From DASTQL01 sp035462375 (GTDB lineage: Bacteria > Actinomycetota > Actinomycetes > Jiangellales > Jiangellaceae): 41,794 nt of DNA. The DNA lies in assembly GCA_035462375.1 (NCBI GenBank), contig DATHUJ010000081.1, positions 1-41,794 of the forward strand, in the 5' to 3' direction. The position numbers were made by a program, and so were the translations under genes. The notes under the pieces are model-generated. The model was not told the DNA's origin, did not search any database, and saw only the letters and a program-made list of their open reading frames with translations. This document shows positions 14,629 to 22,275 of this stretch, one piece after another. Each line of letters begins with the position of its first letter. Position 1 is the first letter of the stretch.

Positions 14629-15366
14629 GTGCGCCACGACCACCACGGCCGGACCCACCGGCTGGAGCTCGATGACCAGACGCTGCGGGAGTGGGAGGCC
14701 ACGGTGCTGGCCAGCGACCCGGAGAACGGGATCGTGCTGGACCGCTCGGCCTTCTACCCGGGTGGCGGGGGGCAGCCGCCGGACGAGGGCGTGCTGCTCT
14801 GGGGCGGGGTGACGACCCGGGTGGTCGGGGTGCGGCCGCGCGACGACCTGTGGCTGGTGCCGCACGAGTCCGACCCGTTGCCCCCGGTGGGGACTGCGGT
14901 ACGTGGGGCGCTGGACGACCCCCGGCGGTCGCTGCTCATGCGTACGCACTCGGGGCTGCACGTGCTGTGCGGGGTGATGTCGCGGGACCACGGGGTTCCG
15001 GTGACGGGCGGGAACATGGAGCCCGGGGTGGCCCGGCTGGACTTCGACCTGCCGGAGGTGCCGGCGGGTTTCAAGGAGTCGCTGACCGAGGCGCTCAACC
15101 GGGAGGTCGCGCTGGACCGGGCGATCACCGTGCGGGTCCTCCCGCGCGCCGAGGCCTACGCGCTCGGCGACATCGTCAAGACGGCCACCGACCTCCTGCC
15201 GCCCGATCTGGAGGAGGTCCGGCTGGTCGACATCACCGACCTCGACCTGCAGGCCGACGGCGGGACCCATGTCGCGAGCACCCGGCAGATCGGCCGACTC
15301 GAGGTGGTCAAGGTCGAGAACAAGGGGCGGGGATTCCGGCGGGTGCGGATCCGGGTGGCCGACTGA
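14629..15366 (+). CDS. AlaX-type alanyl-tRNA editing protein
   Basis: 245 residues. Stand-alone AlaX proteins hydrolyse Ser- or Gly-tRNA(Ala), copying the editing domain of AlaRS. Visible: N-terminal barrel with SAFYPGGGGQPPDEG (about residues 44-58), the first zinc motif HxxxH in RTHSGLHVL, and the second motif in QADGGTHVAST. In AlaRS and many AlaX proteins the last motif is CGGTHV; here the Cys position is Asp, so the zinc is presumably held by His, His, His and perhaps Asp. Such variants exist among AlaX proteins, so this need not abolish activity. The gene converges on the L,D-transpeptidase with a 305-bp gap holding repeats. Confidence 0.9.
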   Translation: MRHDHHGRTHRLELDDQTLREWEATVLASDPENGIVLDRSAFYPGGGGQPPDEGVLLWGGVTTRVVGVRPRDDLWLVPHESDPLPPVGTAVRGALDDPRRSLLMRTHSGLHVLCGVMSRDHGVPVTGGNMEPGVARLDFDLPEVPAGFKESLTEALNREVALDRAITVRVLPRAEAYALGDIVKTATDLLPPDLEEVRLVDITDLDLQADGGTHVASTRQIGRLEVVKVENKGRGFRRVRIRVAD

Positions 15367-15436
15367 GCGCCTGGGGCTCGGCCTCGGCCGCCTGGACCGC
15401 CGGCGTGATCAGCGTGCGGCTCAGCTCCCGCGGGGC

Positions 15437-15482
15437 GGCACGGCATCCACACGGTGATCGGCACGGCATCCACACGGTGATC
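15437..15482. repeat. Tandem 23-bp direct repeat, two copies
   Basis: GGCACGGCATCCACACGGTG plus ATC is present twice without any spacer (15437-15459, 15460-15482), identical in both copies. Noncoding context between convergent genes. Confidence 0.85.
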
Positions 15483-15587
15483 ATGACGGCGCCCCCCGCC
15501 CGGCGGCTGCGTGGCGCGGCCGCCCGGATCGCTCGCCTCGTCCCCGGCGCTCGGTTCTGCGGGCGGGTCGGCCGGCCCCGGCGAGGC

Positions 15588-15667
15588 GTGCCGCAGCAAG
15601 TGGGCAGGTGCCGCGGTGCATTCACCTGGCTCGGCACCCACTTAGGCGGCTGCCGTGATCATTGGGG
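15588..15667 (+). repeat. Dispersed 80-bp repeat, copy A (single)
   Basis: Reads GTGCCGCAGCAAGTGGGCAG at its left end and GCCGTGATCATTGGGG at its right end; nearly identical to copies B-E. The outer GGGG end points to the L,D-transpeptidase stop codon. At the position that separates left from right ends in the paired copies it has the left-end base (AAGTGGG rather than AACTGGG). No inverted partner is found in the 220 bp to its left, so it is a solo copy. Confidence 0.9.
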
Positions 15668-15671
15668 GGCG

Positions 15672-16811
15672 TCAGGAGCGGTAGACGACGACCCGGTCGC
15701 CCACCCGCACCGAGTCGAACAGCGCCGCCACGGCACCCTTGTCGCGCACGTTGACGCACCCGTGCGAAGCACCGCTGTAGCCGTTGGCCGCGAAGTCCGC
15801 CGAGTAGTGCACCGCCTGGCCACCGCTGAAGAACATGGCGTACGGCATGGGCGTGTCGTACAGGCTCGAGTGGTGGTCGCGGCTCTTGAAGTAGACGCTG
15901 AAGGCCCCCTCGCGGGTCGGCGTGAACTCCGAGCCGAAGCGGACCGCGACGGTCATCCGCACCTGCCCGTCGACGACCCAGCGCAGCGACCGCGAGGACT
16001 TGTCGATGCACATCACCCGGCCGGTGAGGCACCGGGAGTCCAGGCCGGTCGCCGCGTCCGAACCGGGGGCCGCCGTCGGGACGCGGTTGTGCAGCTCGTC
16101 GTCGCTCGGCTTGCGGGTCATCGCGACCAGCCGGTCCCAGGTGCGCTGGTCCACCTCGCCGGTCGACGGGATGCCGCGCTTGGTCTGGAAGCCGGCCACC
16201 GCCGTCGACGTGGCGGAGCCGTAGTTCGCGGTGACCTCGCCGGAGAACCAGCCGATCTGCTTGAGCCGCGCCTGCAGCTCACGGACGCGGTCGCCGGAGC
16301 TGCCGGGCCCGATGATCGTCGGGCCCGGGACGATCCGGTTGTGCATCTCGTCGTCGGTGGGCTGCCGGCTCATCGAGACGAGCTTGTCCCAGGTCTCCTG
16401 GTCGACCACTCCGGTGACCTCGAAGCCGCGCCTGCCCTGGAAGCCCGAGACCGCCTCGCGGGTCGTCTCGTCGTACTCGCCGCTGATGTTGGGGTCGTAC
16501 CACTGCAGCTGCTTGAGCCGGGACTGCAGCTCGCGCACCTGGTCGCCGGAGTCGCCGGGCTCGAGCAGCGCCTCGATCGTGGGGGTCGGCGTCGGCGTGG
16601 GCGTCTCGGTCGGCGTCGGGGTCGCGGTCGGTGTGACCGTCTCCGACGGGGTGGACGCCGGCGTGGTCGGCGTCTCGGTGGCCGTGGCGACGGTGGCCGG
16701 ACCCCGGCCGCCGTCCACGAGGAGGGTCGCGCCGTAGGCGCCCACGCCCGCCACGGCCATGGCGGTCATGACGGCCACGGCGCCGGATGCGAAGGAGCGG
16801 GGTCTGGGCAC
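15672..16811 (-). CDS. L,D-transpeptidase with two peptidoglycan-binding domains
   Basis: 379 residues. A signal anchor (about residues 8-31), a Thr/Pro-rich linker (43-78), two peptidoglycan-binding type 1 domains (about 82-146 and 166-230), each followed by the same short motif (RQPTDDEMHNR and RKPSDDELHNR), then a YkuD catalytic domain (about 255-379). Catalytic residues are intact: His335 in HYSADF and SHGCVNV with Cys352. The enzyme makes 3-3 cross-links or anchors proteins in the cell wall, outside the membrane. The two binding domains are a clear internal duplication of about 84 residues. GTG start has GGAGGA 6 nt upstream. Unlike mycobacterial Ldt it has PG_binding rather than Ig-like domains. 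Confidence 0.94.
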   Translation of the reverse strand: MPRPRSFASGAVAVMTAMAVAGVGAYGATLLVDGGRGPATVATATETPTTPASTPSETVTPTATPTPTETPTPTPTPTIEALLEPGDSGDQVRELQSRLKQLQWYDPNISGEYDETTREAVSGFQGRRGFEVTGVVDQETWDKLVSMSRQPTDDEMHNRIVPGPTIIGPGSSGDRVRELQARLKQIGWFSGEVTANYGSATSTAVAGFQTKRGIPSTGEVDQRTWDRLVAMTRKPSDDELHNRVPTAAPGSDAATGLDSRCLTGRVMCIDKSSRSLRWVVDGQVRMTVAVRFGSEFTPTREGAFSVYFKSRDHHSSLYDTPMPYAMFFSGGQAVHYSADFAANGYSGASHGCVNVRDKGAVAALFDSVRVGDRVVVYRS

Positions 16812-16911
16812 GTGCGTTCCTCCTCGACAAGGGTGACCGCGGACGGTCGCGCGGTCACCCAGGACGACGCTTATGGTGCCGGTTCGGTTGCGCCGAGGTC
16901 ACGTTTATCGG

Positions 16912-17424
16912 TCACGAATCGGACACGACCTCCGTCACAGTCGCCCCAAAGACCTCGTGCACTTCATCCGAGAAGAGGACGAACCGGACCTCCGCCACGC
17001 CCGACCCGCTCGTGTGCACCGCCCGTACGGCGATCCGGGCGGCGTCCTCGAGCGGCCAGCTGTAGATCCCCGCCGAGACGGCCGGCAGCGCCAGCGTGCC
17101 CGCCCCGAGGTCGTCCGCGACGGCCAGCGCCTCGCGGTAGCAGGAGGCCAGCAGCTCGGGGTCGCGCTGACCCGCGGCCCAGTTGGGCCCGACCAGGTGG
17201 ATCACCCACCGGGCCGGCAGCTCGCCCGCTGTCGTCCAGCCCGCCCGACCGGTGGGCAGCCCGTCCGGGAACCGCCGGATGCAGTCCGCCAGCACAGCCG
17301 GCCCGCCGGCCCGGTGGATCGCTCCGTCGACGCCTCCGCCCCCGCGCATCCGGCTGTTGGCCGCGTTGCCGATCGCGTCGACCTGCTGCCTGGTGATGTC
17401 GCCGAGCACTGTGGTGATGCGCAT
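16912..17424 (-). CDS. Macro-domain ADP-ribose-binding/deacetylase protein
   Basis: 170 residues, a stand-alone macro domain. Key blocks: TVLGDITRQQVDAIGNAANS, the Gly-rich loop MRGGGGVDGAIHRAGG that grips the diphosphate, the HLVGPNW strand, and LALPAVSAGIYSWPLEDAA. This matches the O-acetyl-ADP-ribose deacetylase (MacroD/YmdB) group, which removes ADP-ribose from proteins or nucleic acids. The usual VNAANS is GNAANS here, a mild change. Divergent from mshA with 85 bp between starts; ATG 17424 is the natural start. Partner pathway is not visible in the neighbourhood. Confidence 0.92.
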   Translation of the reverse strand: MRITTVLGDITRQQVDAIGNAANSRMRGGGGVDGAIHRAGGPAVLADCIRRFPDGLPTGRAGWTTAGELPARWVIHLVGPNWAAGQRDPELLASCYREALAVADDLGAGTLALPAVSAGIYSWPLEDAARIAVRAVHTSGSGVAEVRFVLFSDEVHEVFGATVTEVVSDS

Positions 17425-17509
17425 GGCCCCAGGGTCGCAGGCCGCCCGGACACATGCAGGAACGGGAATCGGGAAGGATTCCTGGCGGTTCGCTCCCAGG
17501 GAGGTGCAG

Positions 17510-18844
17510 GTGACCGAGGACCACGGCAGGAGGCACCCGCTCGACGCCGTGCGTCGCGTGGCGATGCTCAGCGTCCACACCTCGCCGCTGGACCAGCCAG
17601 GGACCGGCGACGCGGGCGGCCTCAACGTGTACGTGGTCGAGCTGGCCCGGCGCCTGGCCGGCCGAGGCATCGAGGTGGAGGTCTTCACCCGCGCCACGAC
17701 CGCCGGGCTGCCGTCGATCGTAGAGGTCGCTCCCGGCGTGCTCGTCCGCAACGTCACCGCCGGCCCGTTCGAGGAGCTCGACAAGGACGACCTGCCGGCG
17801 CAGCTCTGCGCCTTCACCTCCGGAGTCCTGCGGGCCGAGGCCGAGCACGAGCCGGGCTGGTACGACGTCGTGCACTCGCACTACTGGCTGTCCGGCCAGG
17901 TCGGCTGGCTGGCCAAGGAGCGCTGGCGGGTCCCACTCGTGCACTCGATGCACACCATGGCCAAGGTCAAGAACGCGTCGCTCGCCGAGGGCGACACGCC
18001 CGAGCCGCGCTACCGCGTCATCGGCGAGGAGCAGGTCGTGGTGGCGGCCGACCGGCTGGTCGCCAGCACCGAGGACGAGGCCGCGCAGCTCGTCGACCTC
18101 TACGGCGCCGACCCGGCCAAGGTCACCACGGTCCACCCGGGCGTCGACCTCGACGTCTTCACCCCGGGCCACACCGCCGCCGCCCGCGCCAGGCTGGGGC
18201 TGCCGGGCGACGCAGTCGTGCTCCTCTTCGCCGGCAGGATCCAGCCGCTCAAGGCCCCCGACGTCGTGGTCCGGGCCGCCGCGGCGATGCTGCGCGAGGA
18301 CCCCACGCTGCGCGACCGGCTGGTCGTGGCGGTCGTGGGCGGCCCCTCGGGCACCGGCCTGGAGCAGCCTGAGTCGCTGGTCCGGCTGGCGAGGGCCCTG
18401 TCCGTCGAGGACGTCGTGCGGTTCGAGCCGCCGGTGACCCAGCCGGCCCTGGCCGACTGGTACCGCGCCGCCGACCTCGTCGCCGTCCCCTCGTACTCCG
18501 AGTCCTTCGGACTGGTCGCTCTCGAGGCCCAGGCCTGCGGCACTCCCGTGGTCGCCGCCGCGGTCGGCGGGCTGCGCACCGCCGTCGCCGACGGTACGAG
18601 CGGGGTGCTGGTCGACGGCCACGAGCCCGCCGACTGGGCCGCCGCCATGCGATCCCTGGTCGCCGACCGACAGCGCCTGGAGCGGCTCTCCGCCGGAGCC
18701 GTCCGGCACGCCGCCGGCTTCGGGTGGGACGCGACCGCGGAACAGGTGCTCGACGTGTACCGGGCGGCCCGCGCGGACCTGCGGACGCGGATCCGCGATG
18801 AGCTGCACGGGCGGACGGGCGAGCCTCTGGTGGTGGGTCGGTGA
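17510..18844 (+). CDS. mshA: D-inositol-3-phosphate glycosyltransferase (mycothiol step 1)
   Basis: 444 residues, GT4 family. MshA joins UDP-GlcNAc with 1-L-myo-inositol-1-phosphate to begin mycothiol synthesis, the main thiol buffer of actinobacteria. Signature N-terminus MLSVHTSPLDQPGTGDAGGLNVYV, acceptor-site segment HSHYWLSGQVGWLAKE, FAGRIQPLKAPDVVV for donor binding, and the EX7E region YSESFGLVALEAQACGTPVVA. GTG 17510 is preferred since AGGGAGG ends about 5 nt upstream; the frame back to 17183 is antisense to the macro gene. Its TGA overlaps the GTG of the YbjN gene. No other msh genes lie in the window. Confidence 0.96.
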   Translation: MTEDHGRRHPLDAVRRVAMLSVHTSPLDQPGTGDAGGLNVYVVELARRLAGRGIEVEVFTRATTAGLPSIVEVAPGVLVRNVTAGPFEELDKDDLPAQLCAFTSGVLRAEAEHEPGWYDVVHSHYWLSGQVGWLAKERWRVPLVHSMHTMAKVKNASLAEGDTPEPRYRVIGEEQVVVAADRLVASTEDEAAQLVDLYGADPAKVTTVHPGVDLDVFTPGHTAAARARLGLPGDAVVLLFAGRIQPLKAPDVVVRAAAAMLREDPTLRDRLVVAVVGGPSGTGLEQPESLVRLARALSVEDVVRFEPPVTQPALADWYRAADLVAVPSYSESFGLVALEAQACGTPVVAAAVGGLRTAVADGTSGVLVDGHEPADWAAAMRSLVADRQRLERLSAGAVRHAAGFGWDATAEQVLDVYRAARADLRTRIRDELHGRTGEPLVVGR

Positions 18845-19335
18845 CCGGCGACGTGGCGGCCCGGATGCGCCGCGCGCTCGATGCCACCGGTGCCGACTGG
18901 GAGGAGACCGGGTCGGGCCGCTTCGCGGTGCAGCTCCCTGGTGAGCGCAGGCAGCGAACGGTCTGCAGCCTCGCTGTCGGTGACCACAGCCTGATCGTCA
19001 ACGCCTTCGTCGCGCGCTGCCCGGACGAGAACCACGAGGCCGTCTGGCGCTGGCTGCTCGAGCGCAACTCGCGGCTCTACGGCGTGGCCTTCTCGGTCGA
19101 CGGCGCCGGTGACATCTACCTGGTGGGACGGATGCCGCTGTCCACCGTCACGCCCGCCGAGATCGACCGCCTGCTCGGCGTCGTCCTGGAGGCCGCGGAC
19201 TCGTCGTTCAACACCATCCTCGAGCTCGGCTTCGCCTCGTCAATCGCCCGCGAGTGGGAGTGGCGGCTGGCTCGCGGAGAGTCGACCGCGAATCTGGAGG
19301 CCTTCAGACACCTGCGGCCCGACCGCCCTGGGTAG
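18841..19335 (+). CDS. YbjN-domain protein
   Basis: 164 residues of the YbjN fold (type III chaperone-like). Typical text: WEETGSGRFAVQLPGERRQRTVCSLAVGDHSLIVNAFVARCPDENHEAVWRWLLERNSRLYGVAFSVDGAGDIYLVGRMPL. In actinobacteria this gene regularly sits between mshA and the phosphoglycerate mutase gene, as here. The biochemical role is not established. Start GTG overlaps the mshA stop by 4 bp. Its TAG stop is the first part of the -10 of gpmA. Confidence 0.88.
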   Translation: MTGDVAARMRRALDATGADWEETGSGRFAVQLPGERRQRTVCSLAVGDHSLIVNAFVARCPDENHEAVWRWLLERNSRLYGVAFSVDGAGDIYLVGRMPLSTVTPAEIDRLLGVVLEAADSSFNTILELGFASSIAREWEWRLARGESTANLEAFRHLRPDRPG

Positions 19336-19338
19336 GCT
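19333..19338 (+). promoter_or_regulatory. -10 hexamer TAGGCT for leaderless gpmA
   Basis: TAGGCT then 7 nt then ATG 19346. The first three bases are the stop codon of the YbjN gene. Confidence 0.55.
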
Positions 19339-19345
19339 CCCGTCC

Positions 19346-20104
19346 ATGGCTGACGCCCCGTACCGCATGGTCCTGTTGCGCCACGGCGAGAGCGACTGGA
19401 ACGCCAAGAACCTCTTCACCGGATGGGTCGACGTCGACCTCTCGGAGAAGGGCCGCGACGAGGCCGCGACGGGTGGTCGACTGCTCATCGAGCGCGACCT
19501 GCTGCCCGACGTCGTGCACACCTCGGTGCTCCGCCGCGCCATCCGTACGGCGGAGATCTCGCTGCACGAGTGCGACCGGCACTGGATCCCCGTGCGCCGG
19601 CACTGGCGGCTCAACGAGCGGCACTACGGGGCGCTGCAGGGCAAGGACAAGGCCCAGACGCTGGCGGAGTTCGGCGAGGAGCAGTTCATGCTGTGGCGTC
19701 GGTCCTACGACGTGCCACCGCCACCCATCCCCGACGACGACGAGTGGTCCCAGCACGGCGACCCCCGCTACGACGACCTGCCGCCGGAGCTCATGCCGAG
19801 GCGGGAGTGCCTGAAAGACGTCGTCGAGCGCATGCTCCCGTACTGGTACGACGCGGTGGTCCCCGATGTGCGGGCCGGGCTCACCGTGCTCGTCGCCGCC
19901 CACGGCAACTCGTTGCGGGCGCTCGTCAAGCACCTCGACGGCATCTCCGACGAGGAGATCCCGGGGCTCAACATCCCGACCGGGGTGCCGCTGCTCTACG
20001 AGCTCGACGAGGCCATGGCCCCGGTGACCCCTGGAGGGGAGTACCTCGACCCCGAGGCGGCCGCCGCCGCCATCGAGGCGGTCAAGAACCAGGGCCGCAA
20101 GTAG
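19346..20104 (+). CDS. gpmA: 2,3-bisphosphoglycerate-dependent phosphoglycerate mutase
   Basis: 252 residues, glycolysis/gluconeogenesis enzyme interconverting 3- and 2-phosphoglycerate. Phospho-His motif LLRHGESDWNAKNLFTGW at the N-terminus, substrate loop ERHYGALQGKDKAQT, and second catalytic His in AAHGNSLRALVKHLDGIS. Length and the full set of motifs match the dPGM type rather than a generic histidine phosphatase. ATG 19346 fits both the MADAPYRMVLLRHGE N-terminus and the leaderless promoter. About 130 bp of noncoding DNA separate its stop from the convergent phoU stop, and include CCGTACG words. Confidence 0.95.
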   Translation: MADAPYRMVLLRHGESDWNAKNLFTGWVDVDLSEKGRDEAATGGRLLIERDLLPDVVHTSVLRRAIRTAEISLHECDRHWIPVRRHWRLNERHYGALQGKDKAQTLAEFGEEQFMLWRRSYDVPPPPIPDDDEWSQHGDPRYDDLPPELMPRRECLKDVVERMLPYWYDAVVPDVRAGLTVLVAAHGNSLRALVKHLDGISDEEIPGLNIPTGVPLLYELDEAMAPVTPGGEYLDPEAAAAAIEAVKNQGRK

Positions 20105-20233
20105 CCGCGCGGCCGCCCGACGCCCGTCAGGGGCCGACCGTCCGCGATCGGGCGGCCTGCCCCGTACGCGATGGGCCCGTCCCGCACGTGGCGGCCGGCT
20201 CCCACCCGTACGGACGAGGAGCCGGCCCTCGGG

Positions 20234-20896
20234 TCAGGGCTGGGGCTCGGCGTGGCTCTCGATCTCGCCGGTCACCAGGTAGTGGATGTGTCGGGCGATC
20301 AGCACGGCGTGGTCGGCGAAGCGCTCGTAGTACCGGCCCAGCAGGGCGAGGTCGACCGCGGTCTCGGCCGGGCGGGGCCACTCGTGGTCGAGGACGACGA
20401 GAAACATCGACCGGTGCAGGCGGTCCATCTCGTCGTCGTCGGCCTGCAGCTCCTCGACCAGGTCGAGGTCACGGGTCCGGATGACCTCGCCGGCCTTGGT
20501 GGCCATCTTCTCCGCGGCGGCGCCCATTGCGGCGAAGGTGGTGCGCAGCTCGTCGGGCACCGCGCTCTCCGGGTAGCGCATCCGGACCACCTTGGCCACG
20601 TGCGAGGCCAGGTCGCCCATCCGCTCGATGTTCGCGGTGGTGCGCAGTGCGGAGATGACCTCCCGCAGCTCACCCGCCACGGGGGCTTGGGTGGCCACCA
20701 GCTCGATGATCCGTTCGTCGACGACCTCCTGGGACCGGTCCACCTCGGCGTCGGCGGCGACGGTCTGGTCGGCGAGGTGGATGTCCTGCGACAGCAGCGC
20801 CTCGGTGGCCGTGCGGATCATGTCGGCCACCTGACCGGTCATGGCCACCAGCTGTTCGCTGATCTCCTGGAGCTGCTCGTGGAAAGCCTGACGCAT
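20234..20896 (-). CDS. phoU: PhoU phosphate-signalling regulator
   Basis: 220 residues, all helical, with the two three-helix repeats of PhoU. Metal-binding motifs are visible in each: ANIERMGDLASHVAKV and RYYERFADHAVLIARHI (ExxxD/ERxxDH). PhoU links the Pst transporter to the PhoR-type kinase and dampens phosphate-starvation signalling. ATG 20896 (MRQAFHEQL) with GAGG 8 nt upstream is chosen; upstream GTG codons are possible. Divergent from senX3-regX3, the kinase and regulator it is expected to control. No pst genes are in the window. Confidence 0.93.
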   Translation of the reverse strand: MRQAFHEQLQEISEQLVAMTGQVADMIRTATEALLSQDIHLADQTVAADAEVDRSQEVVDERIIELVATQAPVAGELREVISALRTTANIERMGDLASHVAKVVRMRYPESAVPDELRTTFAAMGAAAEKMATKAGEVIRTRDLDLVEELQADDDEMDRLHRSMFLVVLDHEWPRPAETAVDLALLGRYYERFADHAVLIARHIHYLVTGEIESHAEPQP

Positions 20897-21013
20897 GAAG
20901 ACGGACCTCACTGTGGTCGCCGTACGGAGTCCATGCCGGAGCCCTACCCCGGCCGCGGCCAGGGTATGTCCGCCAGGTGGCGCCCGGGGGGACGCCGATG
21001 AACCGGCCTGGAA

Positions 21014-21025
21014 GTTCAGGTGAAC
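21014..21025. promoter_or_regulatory. Palindromic GTTCAGGTGAAC, candidate PHO/RegX3 site
   Basis: A perfect 12-bp palindrome in the 203-bp region between divergent phoU and senX3. Streptomyces PHO boxes are built from GTTCACC-like repeats, and GTTCA plus TGAAC here are inverted copies of that half-site. Autoregulation by RegX3 is a reasonable hypothesis. Confidence 0.45.
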
Positions 21026-21085
21026 AGCAGCCCGGTCCCGGATCCGTCGAGCAGTCGCGGTGCCGGGGCCACGTGCGAGGCCGCC

Positions 21086-21091
21086 TAGCAT
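21086..21091 (+). promoter_or_regulatory. -10 hexamer TAGCAT for senX3
   Basis: TAGCAT then 8 nt then GTG 21100; an out-of-frame ATG occurs at 21098. Indicates leaderless or nearly leaderless mRNA. Confidence 0.5.
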
Positions 21092-21099
21092 CGACAGAT

Positions 21100-22275
21100 G
21101 TGGAGCTCTTCGTGGCGACCGTGCTGGCGGGCGTCGCCGGTGCGGCGATCGGCCTGGCCGCGGGCCTGCTGCTGCGCCACGGACAGCGGCAACAGCGCAG
21201 CGCGCCGCCTCCCCCCGAGTCGCGGGTCCCACTCGGCGTCGACACGGTCTTGTCGGTGCTCCGCGCCAGTGCCGTCGTCCTCGACCGCTCCCTCGACGTG
21301 GTCAAGGCGAGCCCCTCGGCGTACGCCTTCGGGCTGGTGCGCCAGGAGCGCATCGCGCACCCGGCGCTCCTGGAGCTGGCCGGCCGGGTGACTCGCGACG
21401 GGCAGATCCGTGAGGTGGAGCTCGAGGTCCTGCGGGGGAGGGATACGACGCAGGCTCTGTACGTGTCGGCGCGGGTGGCCCCGCTGACGAGTGACCTGCT
21501 CCTCGTGCTCGTGGAGGACCGCACGCACGCGCACCGCGTGAACGAGGTGCGTCGCGACTTCGTGGCCAACGTCTCGCACGAGCTCAAGACCCCGGTCGGC
21601 GCGCTCATGCTCCTGGCCGAGGCCGTGCACGACGCCAGCGACGACCCGGAGGCCGTACGGCGCTTCGCGCAGCGGATGCAGGCGGAGGGGGCGCGGCTGA
21701 CCCGGCTGGTACAGGAGATCATCGACCTGTCCCGGCTGCAGTACGACGACCCGGTCGACTCCCCCGAACCGGTCCCCGTCGACGGCGTGGTCGCGGCGGC
21801 GCTAGACAGGAGCCGAGTCGACGCGGAGGCCAAGCACATCCGGCTCGCCTCCGGCGGGGACCACGGCCTCCAGGTGCTCGGCAGCGAGCAGCAGCTGGTC
21901 ATCGCGCTGGGCAACCTGGTCGAGAACGCCGTGGCGTACAGCGCCGATCACACCAGGGTCGCGGTAGGGGTGCGGCGCCGCGAGGACGTCGTCGAGATCA
22001 GCGTCACCGACCAGGGCATCGGCATCCCCGAGGCCGAGATCGATCGCATCTTCGAGCGCTTCTACCGCGTGGACCCCGCGCGGTCCCGGGCCACCGGTGG
22101 CACCGGGCTGGGGCTCTCGATCGTCAAGCACATCGCCGCCAGCCACGGCGGCGAGGTCAGTGTGTGGAGCGTGCAGGGGACGGGGTCCACCTTCACGTTG
22201 CGCCTGCCGCTCCACCCGCACCGGCCCGGGCGACCGCCCCGGCCGCCCGTACCGACCCCGGAGGCCACGCCGTGA
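21100..22275 (+). CDS. senX3: SenX3-type sensor histidine kinase (phosphate)
   Basis: 391 residues. One N-terminal transmembrane helix (VATVLAGVAGAAIGLAAGLLL), a PAS-like linker (DTVLSVLRASAVVLDRSLDVVKASPSAYAFGL), then HisKA with VRRDFVANVSHELKTPVGAL (His160) and HATPase motifs: ALGNLVENAVAYS (N box), VTDQGIGIPEAEIDRIFERFYRVD (G1/F) and GGTGLGLSIVKHIAASHGG (G2). The single short membrane helix and PAS region match SenX3 of mycobacteria, the phosphate-responsive kinase. GTG 21100 follows the -10 hexamer. Its TGA overlaps the regX3 GTG by 4 bp. Confidence 0.92.
   Translation: MELFVATVLAGVAGAAIGLAAGLLLRHGQRQQRSAPPPPESRVPLGVDTVLSVLRASAVVLDRSLDVVKASPSAYAFGLVRQERIAHPALLELAGRVTRDGQIREVELEVLRGRDTTQALYVSARVAPLTSDLLLVLVEDRTHAHRVNEVRRDFVANVSHELKTPVGALMLLAEAVHDASDDPEAVRRFAQRMQAEGARLTRLVQEIIDLSRLQYDDPVDSPEPVPVDGVVAAALDRSRVDAEAKHIRLASGGDHGLQVLGSEQQLVIALGNLVENAVAYSADHTRVAVGVRRREDVVEISVTDQGIGIPEAEIDRIFERFYRVDPARSRATGGTGLGLSIVKHIAASHGGEVSVWSVQGTGSTFTLRLPLHPHRPGRPPRPPVPTPEATP

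Larger units (their letters stand above)
15367..15671. other. 305-bp gene-free gap with two kinds of repeat
   Basis: No coding frame with family content is seen here. It holds a tandem 23-bp duplication at 15437-15482, several GTGATC words (15407, 15453, 15476), and one full 80-bp dispersed repeat (15588-15667) that ends 4 bp before the stop codon of the reverse-strand L,D-transpeptidase. A GC-rich stretch (15485-15560) separates them. Confidence 0.6.

Noticed and set aside
14691..17396. 901-residue forward open frame
   Set aside because: It covers alaX in another frame, the repeat-bearing gap and the antisense of the L,D-transpeptidase. Composition is Arg/Gly/Pro-rich with no domain; it exists because GC-rich third positions remove stops.
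16964..18808. 614-residue reverse frame over mshA and the macro gene
   Set aside because: mshA motifs are complete on the forward strand; the reverse frame has no recognisable domain.
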